Source: Photorhabdus bodei
GTDB taxonomy: Bacteria > Pseudomonadota > Gammaproteobacteria > Enterobacterales > Enterobacteriaceae
Direction of reading: 5' to 3'
Length of the DNA stretch: 52,227 bases
NCBI RefSeq assembly: GCF_003287735.1
Contig: NZ_NSCM01000035.1
Location: 1-52,227, forward strand
The notes under the pieces are model-generated. The model ran no database searches. It saw nothing but the letters and a program-made list of their open reading frames with translations, and had not been told where the DNA came from. Below are positions 36,329 to 44,658 of this stretch, in pieces (positions within the stretch are counted from its first letter, which is position 1; every line of letters begins with the position of its first letter). The position numbers and the translations under genes were made by a program.

Positions 36329-37102
36329 ATGCGTTTTTTTAATTTATTATCAGCAATATTCGTTTTACTGATTGTGGGTTGTGTGAAGCAACCAGAAGTG
36401 ACTGACTCGTTGGAGTCTCTATCAACATTGGAAGAGGGGGCGTCTTGTATCTTACCTGCTACTCCGCCGAAAGATTATGATTATGTTGCTAAAGGTGACC
36501 GTTATGGTCAGAACGCAATCGCATCGACAGATTATTTCAAACTGTCTATTAGTTATTCTCCAGCATTTTGTAAGAGCAAAGCAAAGAATATTGAGCGCCT
36601 GAAAAATAGTAACAAACTTGCTGAAGCGCAGCGTGAATATGAAAAGTTTGAATTGCAATGTTTCTCCGAAAACAAATTTAGTTGGGTAATTCACGGCTTG
36701 TGGGCGCAAACCTGTGATAGTAAATCAATGGCACAGTGCCGTGATTGGTCTGATGTCAGAAAACATCCACGTCTTTGCAAAGGGGATTTGCCACCACTGG
36801 ATTATCAGGTGATTAAACCTTATCTATGCGCTTCTCCAGGGGCAGATTTGTTACAAGGTGAGTGGGAAAAACATGGTGTTTGTGCGTTTACAACGCCAGA
36901 TCAATTTTTCAGTAAGCAGCAAGAACTGTTTGATGGATTGGTATTGCCTAATGATCGTCCATCTAATAAACAGTTAATTAAGTTCCTCCAGAAAAATAAC
37001 CCATCATTGAAGGGAAAAGCCATTCAAATCAATCGTGATGAATTTTACATTTGTTACAGCAAAAATTTCGACGTGATTGATTGTCCAAAGCGTGAGTTGT
37101 GA
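36329..37102 (+). CDS. rna: ribonuclease I (T2 family), lipoprotein form
   Basis: RNase I cleaves RNA at almost any bond, leaving 2',3'-cyclic ends. From the ATG at 36329 (AAAGGA upstream) the protein is 257 residues; an upstream in-frame start at 36269 would overlap the cpdB terminator. Both T2 active-site segments are intact: WVIHGLWAQTC (CAS I) and WEKHGVC (CAS II), with many cysteines for disulfides. The N-terminus is a lipoprotein signal with lipobox IVGC (Cys near residue 18) instead of the plain signal peptide of E. coli RNase I, so the enzyme should be membrane-anchored. The cpdB neighbour can use its products. Confidence 0.92.
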   Translation: MRFFNLLSAIFVLLIVGCVKQPEVTDSLESLSTLEEGASCILPATPPKDYDYVAKGDRYGQNAIASTDYFKLSISYSPAFCKSKAKNIERLKNSNKLAEAQREYEKFELQCFSENKFSWVIHGLWAQTCDSKSMAQCRDWSDVRKHPRLCKGDLPPLDYQVIKPYLCASPGADLLQGEWEKHGVCAFTTPDQFFSKQQELFDGLVLPNDRPSNKQLIKFLQKNNPSLKGKAIQINRDEFYICYSKNFDVIDCPKREL

Positions 37103-37140
37103 TGGTTCTCCTTTCTATAAAGGAAAATCACAGTGATGTG

Positions 37141-37176
37141 CCTGACCTGCGGTTGCGTGGGTCAGGTTTGCTTTCT
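37141..37176 (+). terminator. probable terminator after rna
   Basis: CCTGACC (37141-37147) pairs with GGTCAGG (37160-37166), then TTTGCTTTCTC follows. It lies 39 bases after the rna stop. Confidence 0.65.
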
Positions 37177-37243
37177 CTTAATCGTCGATGCCGATATATC
37201 CCTTTCAGGGGATATTTTGTATTTATCTGTTATAGGGGTAATT

Positions 37244-37390
37244 ATGAAGATCACATCACCAGAGATACTCGCACTCGCAATGAGGGAGACCCGCAAAAAA
37301 AGCAAATTGACTCAGCGAGAAACGACTGATCGGGTCGGTATTAAACAGAGCACTGTATCGGGGTTCGAGAAGTATCCAGAGGGCAGTAAA
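37244..37390 (+). pseudogene. hipB: hipB-like antitoxin gene fragment
   Basis: The first 49 codons (MKITSPEILALAMRETRKKS, KLTQRETTDRVGIKQSTVSGFE) match the Cro/CI helix-turn-helix of HipB antitoxins, which repress hipBA and block the HipA kinase. Homology stops near 37390, where sequence antisense to a tnpB remnant begins, so the open frame continues to 37588 only as noise. The dimerising C-terminal strand and hipA are missing. GGGGTAATT precedes the ATG. Probably truncated by the transposon-related rearrangement. Confidence 0.75.
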
Positions 37391-38290
37391 ATGCTGACGT
37401 TTCATGAGGAAGCCATGCCAGCCCGCATCCCCGATAGCGCGGGCAAGGTGGCGATTCTTCATCATGTTGGCCGATTTCAGCGTCTCAACAATGACCGCCT
37501 GGTTTTCGTCAACCCTTGTTCGAGAGAGTCTGTGTTGAAAATCGGCGCGGGCATGGGCTATTCGCTCATGGACTGCCGCCAGACGTAAGCGTGCCTTGCC
37601 GCGGTTAGCGCTGCCCTTTTGTTTGCGGGACAGCGATTTCTGCTTTCGACGCAGGTTACGGGTGGCGTTGATAAGGTGACGCGGGTTATTGACCTTCTCC
37701 CCGGTCAACTGGATAAGATAGTGGGATAACCCCATATCACATCCTGTCACGCGGGTGATAACGCCCGGCTTTTCCGGCGCATTTTTGCCATCGTCACACA
37801 GGATAGCCGCGAAATATTTTCCCGTGGCGGTTCGGGATAGCATAATGCTCTTCACTTCCCCTTTAATTTCTCGGTGTATGCGTGCCTTTATCGGTGACAA
37901 TTTCGGGATCTTCACCGCGCCCTCCAGCACTTTCACCCCAACACAGTGATAGCTGGATTGACAGCCATGTTTGCGTTTGAACGTGGGAAATTGGGCGCGT
38001 AACTTCGAATTGAAGAAATTATCAAACGCGGTATTCAGATTGATCACCGCCTGCTGTAACGCGATAGCGTCATATGCCTTGAGCCAGGCGTACTTGCGGG
38101 ATTTCTTCGCGACCGCCAGGAGCGGTTTGAGGTCTTTGCGCGGATTTAAACTCACGCCGTGACGTTTGTAAGTATGCTTTTTGATGTGCAGCGCCTTGTT
38201 GTACGCAAAACGGACCGCACCGAACTGGCCGTTAAGATACTCGGCCTATTCGGGGGTGGGGTAGATGCGGACTTTGGTCGCTCTTAACAT
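37391..38290 (-). pseudogene. tnpB: TnpB-like (IS200/IS605 OrfB) remnant
   Basis: TnpB is the RNA-guided nuclease encoded by IS200/IS605 elements. The original start is the ATG at 38290 (MLRATKVRIYPTPE), but codon 15 is TAG, where CAG would give PEQAEYL; the frame continues from there (FGAVRFAYNKALHIKKHTY...). RuvC-like parts remain: Asp in TGCDMGLSHYL and Glu in AVIVETLKSANMMKNRHLARAIGDAGW. The zinc ribbon and last catalytic Asp are lost where the gene runs into the hipB fragment near 37390. The gene is therefore dead at both ends. No tnpA is seen. Confidence 0.85.
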
Positions 38291-38594
38291 ATTCAGCGCT
38301 CATTGATAGAGTGCATTCATTTTAGCCTGTTGTACAGGCAGATATCAATTCAGCCAGGATACGTCGGACTAGCCAGCCCTAACGCCCTTTGGGCTTTTCG
38401 CCTGATATCCCCGTCCGCACGGGTTTTCCGGTTTAAAGGCATAAACTATCGCCGACAGGGTGTTCGGTACTATCGGTGCTCAGCGGGGGCGATTTTTCTC
38501 TTTCCCAGGGCTTGAACCGGTACCAGGATGTCGTCGCCGTGTACTTTACCCGGCATCAGAACATACTGACGCAGTATGATGGTGTGGTTGGGGC
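38291..38594. mobile_element. mobile-element flank without intact gene
   Basis: This 300-base stretch lies between the tnpB start and the serine recombinase remnant. It contains small hairpins such as GCCC(TTTG)GGGC near 38380-38395, as found near IS200/IS605 ends, but I could not fix an element boundary or a target repeat. An open frame of 70 codons here has no recognisable content. Confidence 0.4.
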
Positions 38595-38890
38595 TTATGG
38601 ATCAGGAAATTGACCGGTTGTTACCTGAATGGTCACTGCATAACCGGGTCTGCCAGTTCGTTCTCCGCGCTGTTTTTTAGCAGAGATCCCTTCAGCCTGC
38701 CTTTCTCGAGAATTAATGCACGTTCAAACTGGCGGGATGGAGACATCATATGCAGTTGTGGCTCTTGCATAGGGGGGTTGTTAGCACTAAAAGTGAGCTG
38801 TTCCTTTAGGAATATCAGGGTAATGCCTTGCTGGCGTAAACGCATGGTCAAGGTACACATATCCATCATATTGCGGCATAACCGATCCAC
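38595..38890 (-). pseudogene. serine recombinase (resolvase/invertase) remnant
   Basis: From 38890 leftward the reading VDRLCRNMMDMCTLTMRLRQ, GITLIFLKEQLTFSANN and MQEPQLHMM, then QFERALILE matches the catalytic core and E-helix of Tn3-type resolvases and DNA invertases. After ALILE the homology moves to another frame (ERQAEGISAKKQRGERTGRP), so a frameshift lies near 38704. The N-terminal catalytic serine region and the helix-turn-helix are missing. It is a decayed fragment, part of the mobile-DNA remnants left of the T6SS cluster. Confidence 0.8.
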
Positions 38891-38912
38891 GTAGACTTTT
38901 TATGACAGTGAC

Positions 38913-39230
38913 TTATGCGTATTGCATGTTCAATACACCACAGCCCCACAGCGTGACTAGGACCGCATACAAACAGACATGCAGGTGGTCAATCAGATGA
39001 AATGGTGTATCGAAATAGTCAGCGTGGTCACACTGGCAGGAGTGACAATAGTATGCCTGATGTGCATGTTTCGTCGGTTTTACGGCCCGTTTTTCCTGAC
39101 TGCCTCTGAGATGATATTTATCGAGTTCCGCGACCAACTCACGCAACACCGGTTCACGCTGCCAGATTTGACACACCAAGGCATATTCCTTTGCATCCAG
39201 GTGAGAGAAAGCGTCAACAACATTGTTCAT
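38913..39230 (-). CDS. hypothetical cysteine-containing protein after vasL
   Basis: This 105-residue reading begins 29 bases after the vasL stop (MNNVVDAFSHLDAKEYALVC) and looks protein-like up to about residue 85, with a possible zinc-binding cluster YYCHSCQCDH. The last residues (GVLNMQYA) may be junk at the border with the recombinase remnant. I do not recognise it. It could be the last gene of the T6SS operon or a truncated accessory gene. Confidence 0.4.
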   Translation of the reverse strand: MNNVVDAFSHLDAKEYALVCQIWQREPVLRELVAELDKYHLRGSQEKRAVKPTKHAHQAYYCHSCQCDHADYFDTPFHLIDHLHVCLYAVLVTLWGCGVLNMQYA

Positions 39231-39259
39231 AGATAACCAAAATCCTTACAGTGAATTGA

Positions 39260-40630
39260 TTAATGGATAGCAGGCTGCATGATCAGTGCATAACGATTGA
39301 GTAATTGATTGAAACGGATGTTAATTTGCTGACACAGTGCCGGGGAGACCGTGCCGCTTTTTTGTTGTTCGGCCAGTTGGCGCAACAATTCTTCCAATGG
39401 CGGCGTGCTCGCCAACGGTTGCTGAATGCCAAATACCCTCGATTTCAATTCAGACCCCGTGAGATAACGACCGCGTCTTTCATCCAGCTCATCAAGGCGG
39501 GCCGCTAATCTTTGCAGACGCGATTGAGCCAGGTGATAATTTTCCAGTTCAGAGACAGGTAACGCTGTGGCTTCACGTTGCTGTTGCCACTGTTTCTCCA
39601 TCTCTTGCACCGTTTGGCTGGCCGGCCATAATGTTTGCAGTTGGTGTAATAGCTGCGTCCCGTACGTTAATCGCCACAACACAGGCAAGGTCTCCAAACT
39701 TGCCAGTTGCGACCGGCTGGCCGCCAGCGTTTTCTCCTGCAACTGATTCAGCAGCACGGCGTTGTCCGGGTGGCGCAACTCAGCAAGTTGCGCTGGGAGT
39801 AAGGTCCGCGGCAAAGGCTGCGCGGTCACTTGCAATGCCTGCGCCAGCGGCGGCGCTTGTCGCATCCCTTTCACCCACCAAACACCGGCCGCTGCCAGCG
39901 CGCACAACGCGACACCCGCGACAAAACCGTGCCAGACTTTCCCGCGGGACACAGGTAAAGCCCGGACACCATTGCCCTGAGGGGGGACACCAGAAACCGT
40001 TTCACGCACGACATATATCAGTTGCGGCCGGAGGGGGGCTGTGGGCGTCAAAATAGCATTCCCCCCAGGTTGTACGGAGGAGACCGAGACAACAGGCCTC
40101 ATCCCCGTTTCCGGTTTCAGCCGCTCTAAGCGTTGAGCGCTGTTGTGAAGCCACACGCGGAGGCTGTCGAGTTGACTCACATATTTCAGTTCCCGACGTT
40201 GAAGCACTTCACACAGATGTTCAAGAACCTTTTCCACCGGGTAAATCAGCGGCAGGTCAATATAAGAGAAAACCGAGGTACGTAACACCTGTTGTAACCG
40301 TGCGACCAGCCAGGCCAATATCTCAACCCGTACACGTGTAGATTGCGGCCAGAATTGCGACCATTGATGAGCCACTAACCCCTCAATCAGGGCCAGCCCT
40401 TCATGAATACCCGCAAATCCGGCCCGTTGTGCCCGGGCCAATGTGTACCAGGCGGCACTTTGCAGTTCTACACCGTTAACCTGAAACAGTGTCAAACAAA
40501 GTTGTTCAACTTTAGCCCAGTCAATGTCGGGCCGTGCCGGATGGCTCAGTTTGCTCATTTCGTCTTTCAGCGCGCGGAATTCAGGCTGCGTACGGGGATT
40601 ATCCCCGGTATAGACAATATTTTCAGTCAT
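39260..40630 (-). CDS. vasL: T6SS ImpA-N domain membrane protein VasL
   Basis: VasL-type proteins carry the TssA-like N-terminal ImpA domain and a membrane anchor and are found at the end of some enterobacterial T6SS clusters. From the ATG at 40630 (MTENIVYTGDNPRTQPEF) the product is 456 residues. The ImpA-N region (PEFRALKDEMSKLSHPARPDIDW) is followed by one membrane segment (VAGVALCALAAAGVWWV), then a helical, Gln/Leu-rich domain. An in-frame start at 40669 would add 13 residues. About 140 bases separate it from tssE. Confidence 0.82.
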   Translation of the reverse strand: MTENIVYTGDNPRTQPEFRALKDEMSKLSHPARPDIDWAKVEQLCLTLFQVNGVELQSAAWYTLARAQRAGFAGIHEGLALIEGLVAHQWSQFWPQSTRVRVEILAWLVARLQQVLRTSVFSYIDLPLIYPVEKVLEHLCEVLQRRELKYVSQLDSLRVWLHNSAQRLERLKPETGMRPVVSVSSVQPGGNAILTPTAPLRPQLIYVVRETVSGVPPQGNGVRALPVSRGKVWHGFVAGVALCALAAAGVWWVKGMRQAPPLAQALQVTAQPLPRTLLPAQLAELRHPDNAVLLNQLQEKTLAASRSQLASLETLPVLWRLTYGTQLLHQLQTLWPASQTVQEMEKQWQQQREATALPVSELENYHLAQSRLQRLAARLDELDERRGRYLTGSELKSRVFGIQQPLASTPPLEELLRQLAEQQKSGTVSPALCQQINIRFNQLLNRYALIMQPAIH

Positions 40631-40770
40631 CACTTTATTTTCACCCAGATTTGTTGCTGAAATCAGCATGATTAACGCAGCGGGACAACATCAACGCATT
40701 CAACAGTCCGGGCGGCCCCCCCGGCCCGTTCCGATAACAGAAAGCGGCGGCAAGATAGCCCCACCGCAGA

Positions 40771-41211
40771 TTAATCCCTCCGCCCTTGTTGGCGCAGATG
40801 GCGGACCAACACTTTCCCTTCCGGGACAAATTCCGTGCTAAAACGCACCCGCCCCACCTCTTTCAGTTCGGCGTTGATGTCATAACGCAAATGCGTCGGT
40901 TCAATCTCCGGCAATAACGTCACACTGACCTGCTTCAGGCGGGGCTCATAAGTCAGCAGCGTGTGTTCAATCGTCGCGATCAAGCGTTGTGACGATTCAG
41001 GCAACCCTTGCAGGATAGTGCTGAGATCAGGCAGGCCATAATCCGGCAGATGGCTCAGCGAACCCGCCCGGCCATTGAGGATACACTGCATATTATCCAG
41101 TACCGACAAAATCACCTGATTTTCCTCACTGATCTGATGCAAATCCAACCCGCCGCGAACGTTGCCGAACAGGCATTCATACAGGGAAGGCTTGTTGGTT
41201 TTCTTTTTCAT
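40771..41211 (-). CDS. tssE: T6SS baseplate protein TssE (gp25-like)
   Basis: TssE is the gp25-like baseplate component that joins the TssFGK wedge and starts sheath assembly. The 146-residue protein shows the N-terminal SLYECLFGN motif, the stretch LSVLDNMQCILNGRAGSLSHLPDYGLPDLS with its conserved GSL and DYGLPD, and the C-terminal beta part (LRYDINAEL). It starts 4 bases after tssJ. Confidence 0.92.
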   Translation of the reverse strand: MKKKTNKPSLYECLFGNVRGGLDLHQISEENQVILSVLDNMQCILNGRAGSLSHLPDYGLPDLSTILQGLPESSQRLIATIEHTLLTYEPRLKQVSVTLLPEIEPTHLRYDINAELKEVGRVRFSTEFVPEGKVLVRHLRQQGRRD

Positions 41212-41215
41212 CGAC

Positions 41216-41755
41216 TTACTCCTTTTCAGGCAACAGAGTCAGTCCGCCGCCATTCAACTCAATGGTACGCGGCTTATCCGGTAACAGCGCCTGGCGCCTG
41301 ATGATTAGGCGCCAGGTCGCCCCGGCTAAATCGGGATTTCTGAACAGACCCACCACCGCGACATATTTCGCCTGCGCCGCCATCGGCATATTGAGTGAAG
41401 CATGACTACCCGGTTTGACCACCACCTCCCGACTCGCCAGACAATCGGCAGCGAGTATACGGTCGCCGTTCTCCAGCAAATCCGCATAATCCGCTTTTTC
41501 CAGCGCCTGGTTATCCCGCAACTGATAAACCCGGACCAGCGTAGGGACGGACAGGGCAACACTTTCCCCGCTATCCGTGTTGACCGCTGCCCGGGGCGTA
41601 AAATCCAGCCGCATTGTTTTCACTTGTCGATGAAAAAGGGACTGTGTGGCGGATACCGTGCCATCGGCTACCGTCTGCGTCAGCCCGCAGCCGGTCAGCA
41701 GTAAGGTGATTGCCGCTATCATCGGCACCGTTTTATAAAAAGCGGTAGTGAACAT
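41216..41755 (-). CDS. tssJ: T6SS outer-membrane lipoprotein TssJ
   Basis: TssJ anchors the TssLM membrane complex to the outer membrane. The 179-residue protein has a lipoprotein signal with lipobox LLTGC (Cys near residue 23), followed by a transthyretin-like beta domain (VRVYQLRDNQALEKADYADL, YVAVVGLFRNPDLAGATWR), both typical. It overlaps the tssG end by 23 bases and is followed closely by tssE. Confidence 0.93.
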   Translation of the reverse strand: MFTTAFYKTVPMIAAITLLLTGCGLTQTVADGTVSATQSLFHRQVKTMRLDFTPRAAVNTDSGESVALSVPTLVRVYQLRDNQALEKADYADLLENGDRILAADCLASREVVVKPGSHASLNMPMAAQAKYVAVVGLFRNPDLAGATWRLIIRRQALLPDKPRTIELNGGGLTLLPEKE

Positions 41756-42823
41756 GGTGTCCTCCGGTGTTTTGATGGCTGTCCGGCGATATTCCCTGAT
41801 AATCTCCCAGACTCACCGTTATCTTGTCCGGGATTGCCGCCTGATTTTTTTCAGCCTGCAACCCCAGCACCCCGGTCAGCCCCAGCTGAACAGGCTTATC
41901 GCTGCCCAGCACCGGCACCGGTAATATTCGGGTCTGAAGGGTCAATTGCAGCCGGGCCCGGTACCGCCAGCCCAGATAAACGCGCAGCAACGTCAACAAA
42001 TCAGTGTGTAACTGCCCGCCCGGCAGCCAGCCCCGCGCTTCCGCCGGGCAATCCGTGTGCAACGCCAGCAATAACTGGCTGTTGATATCCGTGCCGACTC
42101 TGCCCAGCACGGTACGTTGCGACAGGGAAATCGGCTGCGAGTCTGAAAAACCGGCCGGTTGCCGCAGATGGATCTGCCGCGGGCAGGCGGGCGTCACTAC
42201 GACACGGGTCTGCGGCGCCAGCAACGTCACCAGCGCCGATACCCCTTCCGCCGTCCGGGTCGGCAGGCGCATCACACTGAGCAACGCCAGAAAACGGGAC
42301 GCCGGCGTGGCAATCTGCTGCTGACTGCCCGGAATGCCTAAGCCAATGAGTCCCAGTAAACACTGCGATGTTGGGTCACTTCCCCCAGAGGCAAACGTCG
42401 CCGGGTAGGAATATTTACGCCAGATACGGTAATACTGGGTCAGTATCCGGTGGTTAAACATATCCAGAAAGGCCTCCACCGCTTCATGCCCTTCCCGGTG
42501 CTGCGCGATATCGTTCAGGTAAGCGGTCGGCAACGGGGAATCCACGCCGTACAGCCCCATAAACGTGGTTCTGACTGTCGGGGGGCGATCCGGGTATTCG
42601 CAGTCAGTTTCCATCGCTTTCAGCGCGCCGGCCGGGAACCCCATCCCCGGATGGGGCCGGAAACGTATCACATCATCGGCGGGATTATCCGTACTGCCCA
42701 GGGGGGCCGATCCGGGACCGCGCGCTCAACGGCCTGACAGAACTGATAGAAATTGAGCGTCGAAATATCGTCCTTTAGTCCGGACATTAACCGGGAATAC
42801 ACTGACTGTGCTTCTCTTGCCAT
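41733..42823 (-). CDS. tssG: T6SS baseplate protein TssG, apparent frameshift
   Basis: TssG forms the baseplate wedge with TssE, F and K. The real start is the ATG at 42823 (MAREAQSVYSRLMSGLKDDI), 37 bases inside tssF. After RAVPDRPP the frame runs into a stop (TGA near 42669) because the C6 run (G6 at 42701-42706 on the plus strand) is one base short. With seven Cs the reading continues as LGSTDNPADD and joins IRFRPHPGMGFPAG, and the whole gene would give 363 residues, normal for the family. The downstream part (from 42671) is fully open to 41733. This may be a true mutation, slippage-based variation or a sequence error. Confidence 0.85.
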
Positions 42824-44562
42824 GACAAGCGTTCTCCTGTGGGTTGTAAGACCAGCGTCAGCCGGTTGAACAGATGGATATCGGCGTACAAGGCAAAAAA
42901 GCGACTGAGCATTTCGCCGAACAGACAGATATCCCCGGTCCCGGTAAAGCCGTTGCTGTCCAGCGTGACTTCAATATGCACGCCCCGTTGCAGGCACCCC
43001 TGCTCAAACCGCTCGATAAGCGCATGTTTCACCGCCACAATGGCCGTCAGACGGCGATAGTTCATCTCGTCATCGGTCCAGTCATACAGGGCCAGCGTGC
43101 CGCGCAACACTTCCGGGTTATCCATCAAACTGAGGAAATTGGAGCCGAGATGACTGAGTACCCGCCAGTGAAAGCGATCCCGGTTTGGCGGATAACACGG
43201 CAATGTCGGTTCACACAGATTACGCACGGTCAGTTCCGCCAACGGGGGAGACACCGCCGTATCCAGCAGCGTCTCCTGCAATGCCCGACGAGGCAGTTGC
43301 CCATGAGTACCGGTCATCGTGAGTGACAGATTTTCTGCTTCACGCGATCCCTCATTATTATCAACCGCCTCCCCGCCCAGAATAAGCCAGGTGTCGTACA
43401 AACCCGACGGCCCCTGTTTCACCCGGGTATGGTAGTAACGCGCCGGGGCGTCATGGCGCAGCATACCGCCTTTGTGGCGAAAACTACTGAAGGGCACATA
43501 CGACTGGTGATCACTGCGTTTCGAGGAGACTACCGCATCCACCGAATAAATCTCGGTATGCCCGTCCTGAAGGCGCATCGGGCGCAGCAAATACTCCGTT
43601 TTCAACGGTGACAGCGGCAACGGATCGGATTCCAGCGGGAACAGGTTAATCACCGGCACACAGTGCAAACGGATATGCGCCGCAGAAAACGGCCACTCCT
43701 GAGGCCAGCTTTCACCTAACACCGCATCCAGTTCAAACCACGGCGTCCTGTCGGGTATAGTCAGCTGTTCCAGCCCGTACAACGCGACAAACATAAATTT
43801 CTCACGGAAGGTAAAATACTCCAGCAGCAGCTGATAACCACTGAACGCGCTGTCTCCTGTCGGCCACAGCCTTTCCTTATCGCCAAATCCCAACGGGGAG
43901 AATCCCCCGTCAAACGGCTGGCGGTCGGGCTGACCGGGCAGACGCAGATACAGCTGTTGCGTCTGAAGCGTCAATGCCCGATGTAACGCGCAGGCCAGCG
44001 GGCTGTCCGCGCTCAGGTACAGCGGCAAACGACTCAAATCAACCTGGCGCCAGTCCGCCTGAGTGCCACAATCAAAACGCAGGCGAATGACAGCCCGGCC
44101 ATCCGGCTCAGATTTAAGCGAAGCGTCAGTCAGCGCCAGCGGCAGCAACTGAACCGCCTGAGTGGTGGTATAGCGGCACCGGGTCTGTTGCGGGCCGATC
44201 GGCTGCGAAAGTACCTCGAAGCCTTTTTTCACCTGGACCGGATTTTTCAGCTGTTTCAACTGTGCCCAATCCGCGCCCAGTTCCACAATGGACAGGGAAG
44301 GGATGGCGCGCAGGTAATGCGGCCACAGTAAACTGACCAGCCCTTCCGTCAACTCCGGTAAGTCATCATCCAGCTTCTCGCGCAGGCGGCCCATCAGAAA
44401 GGCAAAGCCTTCAAACAGACGCTCCACATAGGGGTCACGGGTGCCGACTCTGTCCAGATTGAGCAGAGCCGCCCGGTCAGGGTAGGCTTTGGCAAACTCG
44501 TTGCCCGCTTCACGCAGGTAGCGCATTTCTGCCTCGTAATAGCGCAGGATTAAATCATCCAT
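42787..44562 (-). CDS. tssF: T6SS baseplate protein TssF
   Basis: TssF (VasA/ImpG) is the large baseplate wedge protein. The 591-residue protein begins with the family signature MDDLILRYYEAEMRYLREAG and EFAKAYPDRAALL, with DPYVERLFEGFAFLMGRLREKLDDDLPELTEGLVSLLWPHY following. The C-terminus ends with ADIHLFNRLTLV. Its end overlaps the tssG start by 37 bases, a common arrangement. tssA lies 96 bases upstream. Confidence 0.95.
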   Translation of the reverse strand: MDDLILRYYEAEMRYLREAGNEFAKAYPDRAALLNLDRVGTRDPYVERLFEGFAFLMGRLREKLDDDLPELTEGLVSLLWPHYLRAIPSLSIVELGADWAQLKQLKNPVQVKKGFEVLSQPIGPQQTRCRYTTTQAVQLLPLALTDASLKSEPDGRAVIRLRFDCGTQADWRQVDLSRLPLYLSADSPLACALHRALTLQTQQLYLRLPGQPDRQPFDGGFSPLGFGDKERLWPTGDSAFSGYQLLLEYFTFREKFMFVALYGLEQLTIPDRTPWFELDAVLGESWPQEWPFSAAHIRLHCVPVINLFPLESDPLPLSPLKTEYLLRPMRLQDGHTEIYSVDAVVSSKRSDHQSYVPFSSFRHKGGMLRHDAPARYYHTRVKQGPSGLYDTWLILGGEAVDNNEGSREAENLSLTMTGTHGQLPRRALQETLLDTAVSPPLAELTVRNLCEPTLPCYPPNRDRFHWRVLSHLGSNFLSLMDNPEVLRGTLALYDWTDDEMNYRRLTAIVAVKHALIERFEQGCLQRGVHIEVTLDSNGFTGTGDICLFGEMLSRFFALYADIHLFNRLTLVLQPTGERLSWQEKHSQCIPG

Positions 44563-44658
44563 CGGATTGTCCTCAAATAAACAGTTCAGAATAAATACCT
44601 TGGGGAGGGTAAAACGGGTCGAACAGGGATAAGCTTGTCATGCCGTATTCCAGGGCCA

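Noticed and set aside
37391..37588. Continuation of the hipB frame to a 115-codon protein
   Set aside because: The sequence after 37390 is the antisense of the tnpB remnant, so the extension is accidental.
38303..38515. 70-codon plus-strand ORF beside the dead tnpB
   Set aside because: No family resemblance; it lies in a mobile-element flank with small hairpins and is probably chance.
38291..38594. A functional guide RNA (omega RNA) for TnpB
   Set aside because: Such RNAs lie at the 3' end of tnpB, which is deleted here; this flank is at the 5' side.
42671..42671. GTG at 42671 as the true tssG start
   Set aside because: The family N-terminus (MAREAQSVYSR...) is encoded upstream in another frame, so this GTG is only where the intact frame resumes.
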